From: Micavibrio sp. UBA5572
GTDB taxonomy: Bacteria; Pseudomonadota; Alphaproteobacteria; Micavibrionales; Micavibrionaceae
Length of the DNA stretch: 64,000 nt
Assembly: GCA_002425415.1 (NCBI GenBank)
Contig: DIMG01000029.1
Coordinates: forward strand, 62,001 to 126,000
Reading direction: 5' to 3'
The notes under the pieces were generated by a model. The model worked only from the letters and a program-made list of their open reading frames with translations, was not told where the DNA came from and did not search any database. Positions 42,424 through 50,431 of the stretch are shown piece by piece (position 1 is the stretch's first letter; every line of letters begins with the position of its first letter). A program made the translations under genes and the position numbers.

Positions 42424-45400
42424 CTATTGATTATAGGATTTTTTCTTCTTCGGGGGCGATGTCTTGGCGGGTTCGTCTTCAAAATCCGTGTCGCCCTCAA
42501 ACAAAATCGAACGCAAGAATCCAGGGGTTAAAACCGACAACGGATTGATAAACACGGTCGGGTCTTCATTCGACCCTTTCATCGTGTAAGTTGCAGCAAT
42601 CAAACCTCCGCTTGATCCACCCAATAATTTTCCAAGCAACGGAATTTTTGCAACAAGGCTATTGACCTCGGACATCGGAACGGCTGTTCCTTCCAGATTG
42701 GTCATGCTGGTTGTCTGATTGATATTTCCACCAAATGTTAATCCGATGGATGATCCGGACGTTCTTCCGTTTTTCAAGACGATAACTCGCTCCCCTTTAT
42801 GATTCTTCCATTCAAAATCAGTTCTGAGTCTGGTAAAACCAATTCCTTTATTTTGAAGGAGTTCCGATAGTCCGGATAAGGAAAATAAATTTACCAACTT
42901 GGCCAAAATCGGCGCTTTGACAATTGTAAAATCTGTGATCTGGCCTTTGCCAACCATATCGTTTATTTTTCCGCCTTTTATTTGATGGGCTTTAATCAGC
43001 AAACCCCCACCAACCATCTGATCGTATAAATCAAGTGCGTATAGCGTTTCACCTGCGTTATTCGAGGTAATATCCAGTTCCATACGGTTTTGGACATTCG
43101 GCTTTAAAGACGCAGTTACGCTTCCCTTTGGTGTTTTTCCGGTTAGATTCAGAAACTCGACCTCATCTTTTTTGTTGGTCTTGATCTTAACATTCGGAGA
43201 AATTAAAAACCGGTCGTCTTCTTCACCACTGATAATTTTATCGACATTCAAAATCGCATTGACTGCAACACCTGAACTCTCTTCCGTCGATATTAACTCC
43301 TTATTTTTACGTCCACTAATAAACGGGCGGCCATCAAATCTTTTTCCTTTTATTATTATATCCAAAATATTTTTTTCCTTGATCGTCAAATCAAGATTAA
43401 AATCATTGGTTTTTCCAATTTTCACACGCGAAAATTTTGCACCAACAACATCCCATTCTTTCCCCAATTTTCCAAATTTTACTTCTCCGGAACCAGATGT
43501 TCCGTCCGTGATTTCTATCTGAATATCTTTAACCGATTGAATATCATGGTCGCGGACAATGGCTTTGGCGGTTGCCTTCCCAGCCACTCCAGATTTTTTT
43601 AGATAATCCAACGGATGAATAAAAAATTTAGCAGGAGTCAAATCTGCCGTGATATCAATATCCACCTGCCCCACGGTTGGTTCCAGATAGTCGATTTCAA
43701 GCGGTACATTTCCCGATACAAATTCACTCAGGTTCACTCCAAAATGTTGGCGCAATTTTTCATCTGATACTAATTTTGCTTTTATTTTGCTGCTGTACGG
43801 GGCATTTTGCGGGTTAATATACTCCGAATAAGTCACATCGATATTGCGACCATCCAGCATGCCGTTTCCTGAAATCTCGAACGATCCTCCTTCTACCTTC
43901 AAGGCAAAAGGCCCTCCGGACATATCAAGGCCACGAACGATTTTAGGCAACAAAACATTATTTAATGTCGCGTCCACTTTTACAATCACGTCATCTGCTG
44001 GTAAATCCAAAAGCGCAGGGAATGTGACCGCAACTTTTATATCCCCCGTCCCTTTAACCTCGTTCGGTTTCAAGCCTATTTTTTGAGTAAGATTGATTGG
44101 GTCTTTATCGATATAGTCCAAAACTGTTGACAAAGACCCTGTCAATTCTGCATCAATATTAACATCCCCAATGGTGGTCGGGTGGGTTAAATGTGTGATT
44201 TGAACACGACCATTCTTTATTTTTAAACCCGCAATATTTCCGGATTCAACCAGAATGTCCAAAATATCATTCTTGAGCGTTGCTGTCCCTTTTGCGTTTT
44301 CAGCCGGAATCATTGGGGTACGATAATCCGCTTTCAGATTTTCGTATGACATGCTCGCTTGAATTTGTTCTGCAGGAATATCGGTTAAATCTTTCAGGTT
44401 GATAGGTAGTGTTAATTCCAGATTTCTTACGGTTGCACCTGAAAGCTTTGTCGTCATCCATTCACCCAGAGCGGTTTCTTTTTGCGTGGGAGGCCACAGG
44501 CTATGAATTTGCGCAAAATCCAATGACGGAATTGTCACGGTCAAAGGAAAATATTCCCCCTGATCATCCATATTTCTGACACCGGACAAGGAGATTGTTG
44601 TCCCATTAATATCCAGATGGGTTTCGCTGATTTTCAGTTGTTGAGCCGTCCGATCCATAGAGATATTGGCGGATAAATTGCTGAATGTCAGCGGTGCTTC
44701 ATATAATCTATCAAGGCTTAAGTCTCCTTTTTCGGAGGACAAAGAAATGTTCATTTTTTCAGGTGTCCAGTCCATATCCAGCACGCCAGAGACTTCACCA
44801 TCAATGATGAATTTTTGATCCAATAGCGATGCCACAGGTGATGACATTCTAGCCAAAGTCGCAAAATTTATATTTTTAATTTTTCCTTTCATTAAAACCT
44901 GATCCCGATGACGAACCAAATTCAAAGAAAGTCTAGATGCTTTAGGAGTTTCTGCTTCTCTATTTTCCTGATAGGACAAGGACAGATCAAAACTATCTTC
45001 CTGACGATCAAGATCAAACATGACATCAGGAATTTGCCAACTCATTCCTGATATTTGATCGTCCACTACAACACGAGCATCACGCACAGAAACCCGTTGA
45101 AGATGAGCCAAAGGTTGAAGTTGAGGATAGTCAGGAAGATTTCCTCCTTTAAAGAAACTGTTTCCTATATCTTTCAAGGTCACATCTGCGGTTTTTTCAT
45201 TTGTTACATCATCAGAAATTTTTGGAGTGCTTTTGGTTACCAGTAAATGCAGGCCATTTTCTTTTGTCCGCACCAATTTCAGAGTTGGGTTGCTGACAAT
45301 AATTGCTTCCGGTTCTATCGCGCCAATCAAGAACGGAAGTTTAGATAATTGAACGCCTAATTGTGGAATTTCAAGAACAGTTTGGTTGTTCTCGATCAAT

Positions 45401-45672
45401 TTTACTCCGCTGATACCCAGAATAATCGGTCCATCATATTCAGGCCATTCAGCAACAATACTTTGGAACGTCATATTGGTTTCTGAATTTTCCTCGACTA
45501 ACGCATCCTTCACATATTCGGCAGCAAATGTGATGTCGACCGGCCCATTTGAAAATTTCCACAGCATAAACACCATGGCGGATAGCCCCAGAAATAGGAC
45601 AATACCAATGATTTCGCATGCTAAGAAAATGGGTTTGCGAAGAAAATTCAAAACAGCCTTCATTGTTTCCAA
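42424..45672 (-). CDS. AsmA-like/YhdP-type (DUF3971) envelope protein
   Basis: 1082 residues. It has a single N-terminal membrane anchor (IFLACEIIGIVLFLGLSAMVFML), then a long periplasmic region of repeated beta-strands, as expected for the AsmA/TamB/YhdP bridge-like lipid-transfer group. The C-terminal block (EGTAVPMSEVNSLVAKIPLLGKLLGG, then NPLSVLTPGFLRSILF) is the AsmA-like C-terminal signature. A probable role is moving phospholipid between the membranes; this is inferred from the family. ATG 45663 (MKAVLNF) is an alternative start. It is divergent from bcp with 122 bp between them. Confidence 0.88.
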   Translation of the reverse strand: METMKAVLNFLRKPIFLACEIIGIVLFLGLSAMVFMLWKFSNGPVDITFAAEYVKDALVEENSETNMTFQSIVAEWPEYDGPIILGISGVKLIENNQTVLEIPQLGVQLSKLPFLIGAIEPEAIIVSNPTLKLVRTKENGLHLLVTKSTPKISDDVTNEKTADVTLKDIGNSFFKGGNLPDYPQLQPLAHLQRVSVRDARVVVDDQISGMSWQIPDVMFDLDRQEDSFDLSLSYQENREAETPKASRLSLNLVRHRDQVLMKGKIKNINFATLARMSSPVASLLDQKFIIDGEVSGVLDMDWTPEKMNISLSSEKGDLSLDRLYEAPLTFSNLSANISMDRTAQQLKISETHLDINGTTISLSGVRNMDDQGEYFPLTVTIPSLDFAQIHSLWPPTQKETALGEWMTTKLSGATVRNLELTLPINLKDLTDIPAEQIQASMSYENLKADYRTPMIPAENAKGTATLKNDILDILVESGNIAGLKIKNGRVQITHLTHPTTIGDVNIDAELTGSLSTVLDYIDKDPINLTQKIGLKPNEVKGTGDIKVAVTFPALLDLPADDVIVKVDATLNNVLLPKIVRGLDMSGGPFALKVEGGSFEISGNGMLDGRNIDVTYSEYINPQNAPYSSKIKAKLVSDEKLRQHFGVNLSEFVSGNVPLEIDYLEPTVGQVDIDITADLTPAKFFIHPLDYLKKSGVAGKATAKAIVRDHDIQSVKDIQIEITDGTSGSGEVKFGKLGKEWDVVGAKFSRVKIGKTNDFNLDLTIKEKNILDIIIKGKRFDGRPFISGRKNKELISTEESSGVAVNAILNVDKIISGEEDDRFLISPNVKIKTNKKDEVEFLNLTGKTPKGSVTASLKPNVQNRMELDITSNNAGETLYALDLYDQMVGGGLLIKAHQIKGGKINDMVGKGQITDFTIVKAPILAKLVNLFSLSGLSELLQNKGIGFTRLRTDFEWKNHKGERVIVLKNGRTSGSSIGLTFGGNINQTTSMTNLEGTAVPMSEVNSLVAKIPLLGKLLGGSSGGLIAATYTMKGSNEDPTVFINPLSVLTPGFLRSILFEGDTDFEDEPAKTSPPKKKKSYNQ

Positions 45673-45794
45673 ACACTTGGTTATATTATACTTGATTATT
45701 CTAACAGATATTCCAAGCCGAATCTTTTACACGATTGATAGAACGCAAAAGACACACAATTTTTTATAAGAAAATAACATAAGGAAAAATAACA

Positions 45795-46262
45795 ATGCCC
45801 CAGATTGATGCCGGAGATAAAGCCCCCTATTTTTCTGCCCCCGGAGATAGCGGTGAGACCATATCGATCAAGGATTATGCCGGACAAACATTCGTTTTAT
45901 ACTTTTATCCCAAGGATGATACGCCCGGATGCACCAAGGAAGCCTGCCACTTTTCAGAGAGCCTGTCCAAATTCAATGCGCTGGATGTACCTGTTATCGG
46001 CGTATCCAAAGACAGTGTTGAAAAACATAAAAAGTTCAAGGAAAAATATGGTCTGAATTTTCCGTTACTGTCCGATGAGAGTGGAGAACTTTGTGATGAC
46101 TATGGTACGTGGGTTGAAAAATCCATGTATGGACGAAAATATATGGGGATTGACCGTGCAACTTTCGTGATTGATGCGAAAGGAATCATTTCCGCTGCGT
46201 GGAGAAAGGTTAAAGTAACCGGACACATTGAAGAGGTTCTAAAATTCCTTAAAAACCAATAA
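45795..46262 (+). CDS. bcp: Thioredoxin-dependent peroxiredoxin (Bcp/PrxQ)
   Basis: Reduces hydrogen peroxide and organic peroxides using thioredoxin. The peroxidatic Cys46 and resolving Cys51 are in the PrxQ pattern DTPGCTKEACHFSE, separated by four residues; FYPKDD precedes them. Length (155) fits. It is divergent from the AsmA-like gene and ends exactly where the convergent small unknown gene ends. Confidence 0.96.
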   Translation: MPQIDAGDKAPYFSAPGDSGETISIKDYAGQTFVLYFYPKDDTPGCTKEACHFSESLSKFNALDVPVIGVSKDSVEKHKKFKEKYGLNFPLLSDESGELCDDYGTWVEKSMYGRKYMGIDRATFVIDAKGIISAAWRKVKVTGHIEEVLKFLKNQ

Positions 46263-46634
46263 TCAAGAGATGGTTTCACCAAGAGCTTTTACTGGAAGAA
46301 GGTGCTCTACTTCACGATAGAGGGTGATAAGTGCCTTTTCATCTCCGCGCAAATAATTTAAATCGGTGGTTATCACTGGAAATTTGATAACATTCGAAGC
46401 AGAAATAGGGTCATTTGCCGTTTCTTTTTTGTCACTGGACACAAGCACAACATCCAAAGATCTTGTGCGCAAGCGCATCGGTTTGTCATTCACAAAATCA
46501 ACTGTAAAGCCGCAGCAATCAAGCTTTCTAACAAGATCATCTCCACGCACTTTAAAGCTTGCATGTCCATCGTGAGCTGCGATTTCTGACAATGTCCAGA
46601 TCATTTCAAGTTGCTCAGTAATATTTACTTGCAT
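46263..46634 (-). CDS. Small cytosolic protein of unknown function
   Basis: 123 residues from ATG 46634 (MQVNITEQLEM), chosen because GAGGG lies eight bases upstream; a GTG three codons earlier is possible. There is no signal peptide or membrane span. A cysteine pair (DCC) sits in the middle, and a leucine-rich C-terminal half follows. No family is recognised. It is immediately convergent with bcp (0-bp gap). Confidence 0.6.
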   Translation of the reverse strand: MQVNITEQLEMIWTLSEIAAHDGHASFKVRGDDLVRKLDCCGFTVDFVNDKPMRLRTRSLDVVLVSSDKKETANDPISASNVIKFPVITTDLNYLRGDEKALITLYREVEHLLPVKALGETIS

Positions 46635-46686
46635 GGCACACACCCTCTATTTGAATTTCTTTTGACTATATTTATTTTATGTCGAG

Positions 46687-47391
46687 TTAGGCAGCCTTTT
46701 TGGCTTTTTCCTGTGTAACAGAGGGCAAAATCCCCTGCAATGCGACGGTTTGACCTACTTCACGGATATTCAAATAATCGTGCATATGTTCAACCATTAC
46801 ATCCATGTGATCGTTATAAAAATGATTGGCTCCGTCCATCACACGGTAGTCAATCGCAATCCCCTTCTGGGCATTCAAGCGCTCAACAACCTTTTCAACC
46901 ATTGGCTCAGGTACAATATTGTCTTTATTTCCTTGAAGAATGAGTCCTGATTGCGGGCAAGGTGCCAGAAAGCTGAAATCAATTTCATTGGCTGGTGGAG
47001 ACACTGCAATAAAGCCTTTGATTTCAGGGCGACGCATTAAAAGCTGCATACTGATCCATGCACCGAAGGCAAAGCCGCCAACCCAAACGTAAGGGGCGTT
47101 CGGATTGATTGATTGCATCCAGTCCAGTGCGGCTGCAGCATCGGACAATTCTCCTTCGCCCTTATCAAAAAGACCTTGGCTTTCACCCACTCCACGGAAG
47201 TTAAACCGTAGCGTCGAAAAACCGTGCTCTTTGAACGTATTAAACATTGTATATGGAATGCGGTGATTCATTGTTCCACCACGCTCTGGCGCAGGGTGCA
47301 GAATCAATGCTAATGGAGCATTCTCGACTTTGGAATGGTGATAACGCGCTTCCAGACGCCCGGCAGGGCCGTTAATAATAATTCCTGGCAT
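46687..47391 (-). CDS. Alpha/beta-hydrolase fold protein lacking the usual serine nucleophile
   Basis: 234 residues of the COG2945-like alpha/beta-hydrolase type: ALILHPAPERGGTMNHRI (oxyanion region), NFRGVGESQG, WVGGFAFGAWISMQLL (nucleophile elbow), GNKDNIVP (acid) and ANHFYNDH (histidine). The elbow normally reads G-x-S-x-G; here it is GFAFG with Ala108 (codon GCC at 47068-47070), so the nucleophile is absent while the acid and histidine remain. That suggests a non-hydrolytic or binding role, or a sequencing difference. It is divergent from the cysteine desulfurase gene. Confidence 0.82.
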   Translation of the reverse strand: MPGIIINGPAGRLEARYHHSKVENAPLALILHPAPERGGTMNHRIPYTMFNTFKEHGFSTLRFNFRGVGESQGLFDKGEGELSDAAAALDWMQSINPNAPYVWVGGFAFGAWISMQLLMRRPEIKGFIAVSPPANEIDFSFLAPCPQSGLILQGNKDNIVPEPMVEKVVERLNAQKGIAIDYRVMDGANHFYNDHMDVMVEHMHDYLNIREVGQTVALQGILPSVTQEKAKKAA

Positions 47392-47513
47392 GTGTTCCCG
47401 TATAAAGCGTTTATGGTTATTTTTTGAAGATATAGAACATTTTCTGGTGGTAAGTCCAATAGTTTCTCATAACACATTGATTTTGCTGTGGATATTTTGT
47501 ATTTCAAGTCTTG

Positions 47514-48620
47514 ATGATGACAAATCTATTTTTTGACCATAATGCAACAACTCCGATCCGCCCCAATGCCTTGGCTTTGGCGGCTTCAGTCATGGGAGAA
47601 GTCGGCAATGCCGCATCTGTTCACTCTTTTGGTCGCGCAGCCAACAAGCATGTTGAAACAGCTCGACGCCAGATTGCTGAAACACTTGATGTTTCCCCCC
47701 AACAAATCATTTTTAACTCCGGCGCTTCCGAAGGCAACAATACCATTCTGAAAGGATTTTCGGGGCAACGGATTTTAATTTCTGCAATCGAGCATCCGTC
47801 GATTATTGAATGCGGTGTTGCGGCAGAAAAAATTCCTGTCACAGAAGACGGCGTTATTGATGTGGTTGCGTTTCAGGATTTATTAAATCATCCGACTCCT
47901 CCGGCTCTGGTTTCCGTGATGCTGGTCAATAATGAAACCGGCGTTATTCAGCCCGTTGCAGAAATAGCCCGCATGGCCAAAGCCGTTGGCGCTATGGTTC
48001 ATTGTGATGCCGTTCAGGCCTATGGTCGCATTCCGTTTACCCGCGAAAGTCTAGGCGTTGATTTTCTGACCATCTCTTCACACAAAATCGGTGGAACACA
48101 CGGTGTTGGTGCGTTAATCGGTGCAGCAGGACTTCAAGTCCCGCGTTTGATCGAAGGTGGTGGACAAGAGCGCCGTCAACGTGGCGGCACTGTGAATGTC
48201 GCCGGAATTTCCGCATTTGGTGTGGCCGCCGTTGAGGCCTGTGCATCACTGGATTCTTATCAAAACCTTTCTGTCTGGCGCGACCGGATCGAACTGCATG
48301 TTCAGCAATCATCAAACCGTGTGCGCATTCTGGGACAGCATGCTCCGCGCGTTGCCAACACGTCCATGATCGTTGTGACAAGCGCAAGCGGTGAAACCCT
48401 GCTGATGGCTTTTGATCTGGAAGGGATTGCCCTGAGTGCCGGATCAGCCTGTTCCAGCGGATCAACAAAAATGTCTTACACTTTGACTGCGATGGGAATT
48501 GAACCAAGTCCGCAACTTGCATCTTTGCGCATGTCTTTGGGATATACCACCAGCGAAAAAGACGTTGAGCACTTTATCAAGGTGTGGGACAAGCTTAGCG
48601 CACGTTTATTCAAGGATTAA
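47514..48620 (+). CDS. Cysteine desulfurase (NifS/IscS-like)
   Basis: PLP enzyme that takes sulfur from cysteine as a persulfide. The PLP lysine is in SSHKIGGTHG, the cofactor histidine block is SAIEHPSI, and the active-site cysteine is in ALSAGSACSSGS. 368 residues from ATG 47514; ATG 47517 is equally possible, and the TTG at 47511 less likely. It heads a run with ferredoxin (6 bp away) and mnmA (52 bp), suggesting it supplies sulfur for tRNA 2-thiouridine. No iscU or sufS-type genes are adjacent, so a role in Fe-S assembly is less likely from context. Confidence 0.93.
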   Translation: MMTNLFFDHNATTPIRPNALALAASVMGEVGNAASVHSFGRAANKHVETARRQIAETLDVSPQQIIFNSGASEGNNTILKGFSGQRILISAIEHPSIIECGVAAEKIPVTEDGVIDVVAFQDLLNHPTPPALVSVMLVNNETGVIQPVAEIARMAKAVGAMVHCDAVQAYGRIPFTRESLGVDFLTISSHKIGGTHGVGALIGAAGLQVPRLIEGGGQERRQRGGTVNVAGISAFGVAAVEACASLDSYQNLSVWRDRIELHVQQSSNRVRILGQHAPRVANTSMIVVTSASGETLLMAFDLEGIALSAGSACSSGSTKMSYTLTAMGIEPSPQLASLRMSLGYTTSEKDVEHFIKVWDKLSARLFKD

Positions 48621-48626
48621 ATTGAT

Positions 48627-48968
48627 ATGCCACAAATACATTTTATTCAGGTGAATGGTTCTATTCAAACCATCGATGCTCCGGTCGGATTGTCGGTGAT
48701 GGAGATTGCCGTCAAACATAATATGGACAAAATCGAAGGGGCTTGCGGAGGGTCGCTCGCTTGTGCCACCTGCCATGTTTATGTCCATCCTGATTGGTGG
48801 GACAAAGTGATGCCCGAAGAGGGTGAAATGTCCGAAGCAGAGGACGATATGCTCGACCTTGCCTTTAACCTGACAAAATTGTCCAGATTATCCTGCCAGA
48901 TTATCGTCACAGACGATCTGGACGGATTGATCGTGGCATTGCCAGGCAGCAAACCCGATTGGGTTTAA
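48627..48968 (+). CDS. [2Fe-2S] ferredoxin, adrenodoxin type
   Basis: 113 residues. The cluster cysteines are in GACGGSLACATCHVYV, with the fourth in SRLSCQI, the pattern of vertebrate-type/ISC ferredoxins (Fdx). It delivers electrons, here plausibly for sulfur mobilisation or cluster assembly. It sits between the cysteine desulfurase and mnmA genes, with a 6-bp gap upstream, and is probably co-transcribed. Confidence 0.93.
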   Translation: MPQIHFIQVNGSIQTIDAPVGLSVMEIAVKHNMDKIEGACGGSLACATCHVYVHPDWWDKVMPEEGEMSEAEDDMLDLAFNLTKLSRLSCQIIVTDDLDGLIVALPGSKPDWV

Positions 48969-49020
48969 TATTTATGGCAAATAGTTGATTTCTTCCATCA
49001 AACACATTATAGTTCCCACC

Positions 49021-50166
49021 ATGAATTCACTAGGATTTGATAAGAAGCCTTCCGATACCCGCGTGGTCGTTGCTATGTCGGGCGGTGTTGACTCGTCTGT
49101 TGCGGCTTCTTTGCTCCACGAGCAAGGCTATGACGTCGTCGGGATCACGCTCCAGCTTTATGATTACGGCGAAGCTGTTGCCCGCAAGGGGGCTTGTTGC
49201 GCCGGAAAAGACATTTATGATGCCAAACGCGTCGCCGAAGAGCGTGGATTTCCCCATTATGTTTTAAATTATCAGGACAATTTCAAGCAATCCGTCATTG
49301 ATGATTTTGTTGACAGCTATCTGAAGGGTGAGACCCCTATTCCTTGCGTTAAATGCAATCAGACCGTCAAATTCAAAGATCTGTTACAAGTCGCACGTGA
49401 CCTTGATGCCGATTGTATGGTGACCGGTCATTACGTTCAACGCATTGTGAATGAGATCGGCCAGTCCGAGCTTCACCGTGCGGTTGATCCGACCAAAGAT
49501 CAGAGTTATTTCCTGTTTGCAACCACGCAAGACCAGCTTGATTTCCTGCGCTTTCCTTTAGGCGGTTGGACAAAAGATATGACTCGTACCCATGCGGATC
49601 GTTTGGGATTGGTCAACGCCGATAAGCCAGACTCTCAGGATATTTGTTTTGTTCCCAACGGGGATTATACCGCTGTGGTTAAAAAAATAGCCCCCGAGGC
49701 CAAGCGTCACGGGCAGATCATTCATCTTGACGGACGCGTTTTGGGCGAGCATGAAGGCATTCTTCATTACACAGTCGGGCAACGCAAAGGGTTGGGTATT
49801 GGAGGAGGATTTACTGATAATAACGAGCCCTTATATGTGGTTGCCGTGGACGCGCAATCCGCCCAAGTGATTGTCGGCCCCAAGGAAGCCTTGGCGCGGG
49901 ATATTGTCCTGTTGAAAAATGGCAATTGGTTGATTGACCCGTCTTTTTCCAGCCCGATTTCTATCGATGTAAAATTACGGTCTACGACCCGCGCCGTTCC
50001 TGCTACGTTGATTTGTCAAGCCGATAGGGTTGCAGCCATTACCCTGCATGATCCGCAATATGGTGTATCCCCCGGACAAGCCGCCGTGTGCTATCAAGGC
50101 GGTCGCGTTATTGGTGGCGGGTGGATCACCGAAACCCAGTTGTCCCACATAAAAAAGGCTGCCTGA
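49021..50166 (+). CDS. mnmA: tRNA 2-thiouridylase MnmA
   Basis: Thiolates uridine 34 of Lys, Glu and Gln tRNAs. The PP-loop is VVVAMSGGVDSSVAA. The catalytic cysteines are in PIPCVKCNQTVKF and SQDICFVPNGDY. The C-terminal domain includes GVSPGQAAVCY. I start at ATG 49021 (MNSLGFDKK, 381 residues); an in-frame TTG at 48985 is not favoured. It is the last gene of the desulfurase-ferredoxin-mnmA run. A CAT tRNA follows 113 bp downstream. Confidence 0.96.
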   Translation: MNSLGFDKKPSDTRVVVAMSGGVDSSVAASLLHEQGYDVVGITLQLYDYGEAVARKGACCAGKDIYDAKRVAEERGFPHYVLNYQDNFKQSVIDDFVDSYLKGETPIPCVKCNQTVKFKDLLQVARDLDADCMVTGHYVQRIVNEIGQSELHRAVDPTKDQSYFLFATTQDQLDFLRFPLGGWTKDMTRTHADRLGLVNADKPDSQDICFVPNGDYTAVVKKIAPEAKRHGQIIHLDGRVLGEHEGILHYTVGQRKGLGIGGGFTDNNEPLYVVAVDAQSAQVIVGPKEALARDIVLLKNGNWLIDPSFSSPISIDVKLRSTTRAVPATLICQADRVAAITLHDPQYGVSPGQAAVCYQGGRVIGGGWITETQLSHIKKAA

Positions 50167-50231
50167 CCCCAATATGGCCATAAACACGATGGTGGGGTGC
50201 CAATATCTCGATCAAAAGCGTTGAAAGTGCC

Positions 50232-50260
50232 TTGACAACGTGCCCATAATTTCGCATATA
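50232..50260 (+). promoter_or_regulatory. Promoter of the CAT tRNA
   Basis: TTGACA (50232-50237), a 17-bp spacer, then CATATA (50255-50260), 19 bp before the tRNA. The -35 is perfect and the -10 is weak; the GGGC that follows is a GC-rich discriminator typical of stable-RNA promoters. Confidence 0.5.
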
Positions 50261-50279
50261 GGGCTTCATTTTTTACCAT

Positions 50280-50354
50280 GGCGGTGTAGCTCAGTGGTAG
50301 AGCAGAGGAATCATAATCCTTTGGTCGGGGGTTCAAATCCCTCTACCGCCACCA
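50280..50354 (+). tRNA. tRNA with anticodon CAT, probably elongator Met
   Basis: Complete cloverleaf with encoded CCA. The acceptor stem GGCGGTG pairs with TACCGCC (one G-T). The D arm is GCTC/GAGC, the anticodon stem GAGGA/TCCTT closes loop ATCATAA (anticodon CAT), and the T arm GGGGG/CCCTC closes TTCAAAT. It lacks the initiator hallmarks (G-C run in the anticodon stem, unpaired 1-72), so it is elongator Met or, less likely, Ile with lysidine-modified CAT. It lies between mnmA and the efflux operon. Confidence 0.95.
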
Positions 50355-50431
50355 TTTATTTCCCAATCATATCAAATTGTTATCGCATTTTAAGGCAGAT
50401 CAAATCTTGCCCCGTTTTTCGCTGGGGTACC

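Noticed and set aside
50166..50198. Stem ACCCCA/TGGGGT just after mnmA as a terminator
   Set aside because: It has a 21-base loop and no U-run, so it is not counted as a terminator.
50280..50354. Initiator tRNA-Met
   Set aside because: Positions 1-72 pair as G-C and the anticodon stem lacks three G-C pairs, so it is not an initiator.
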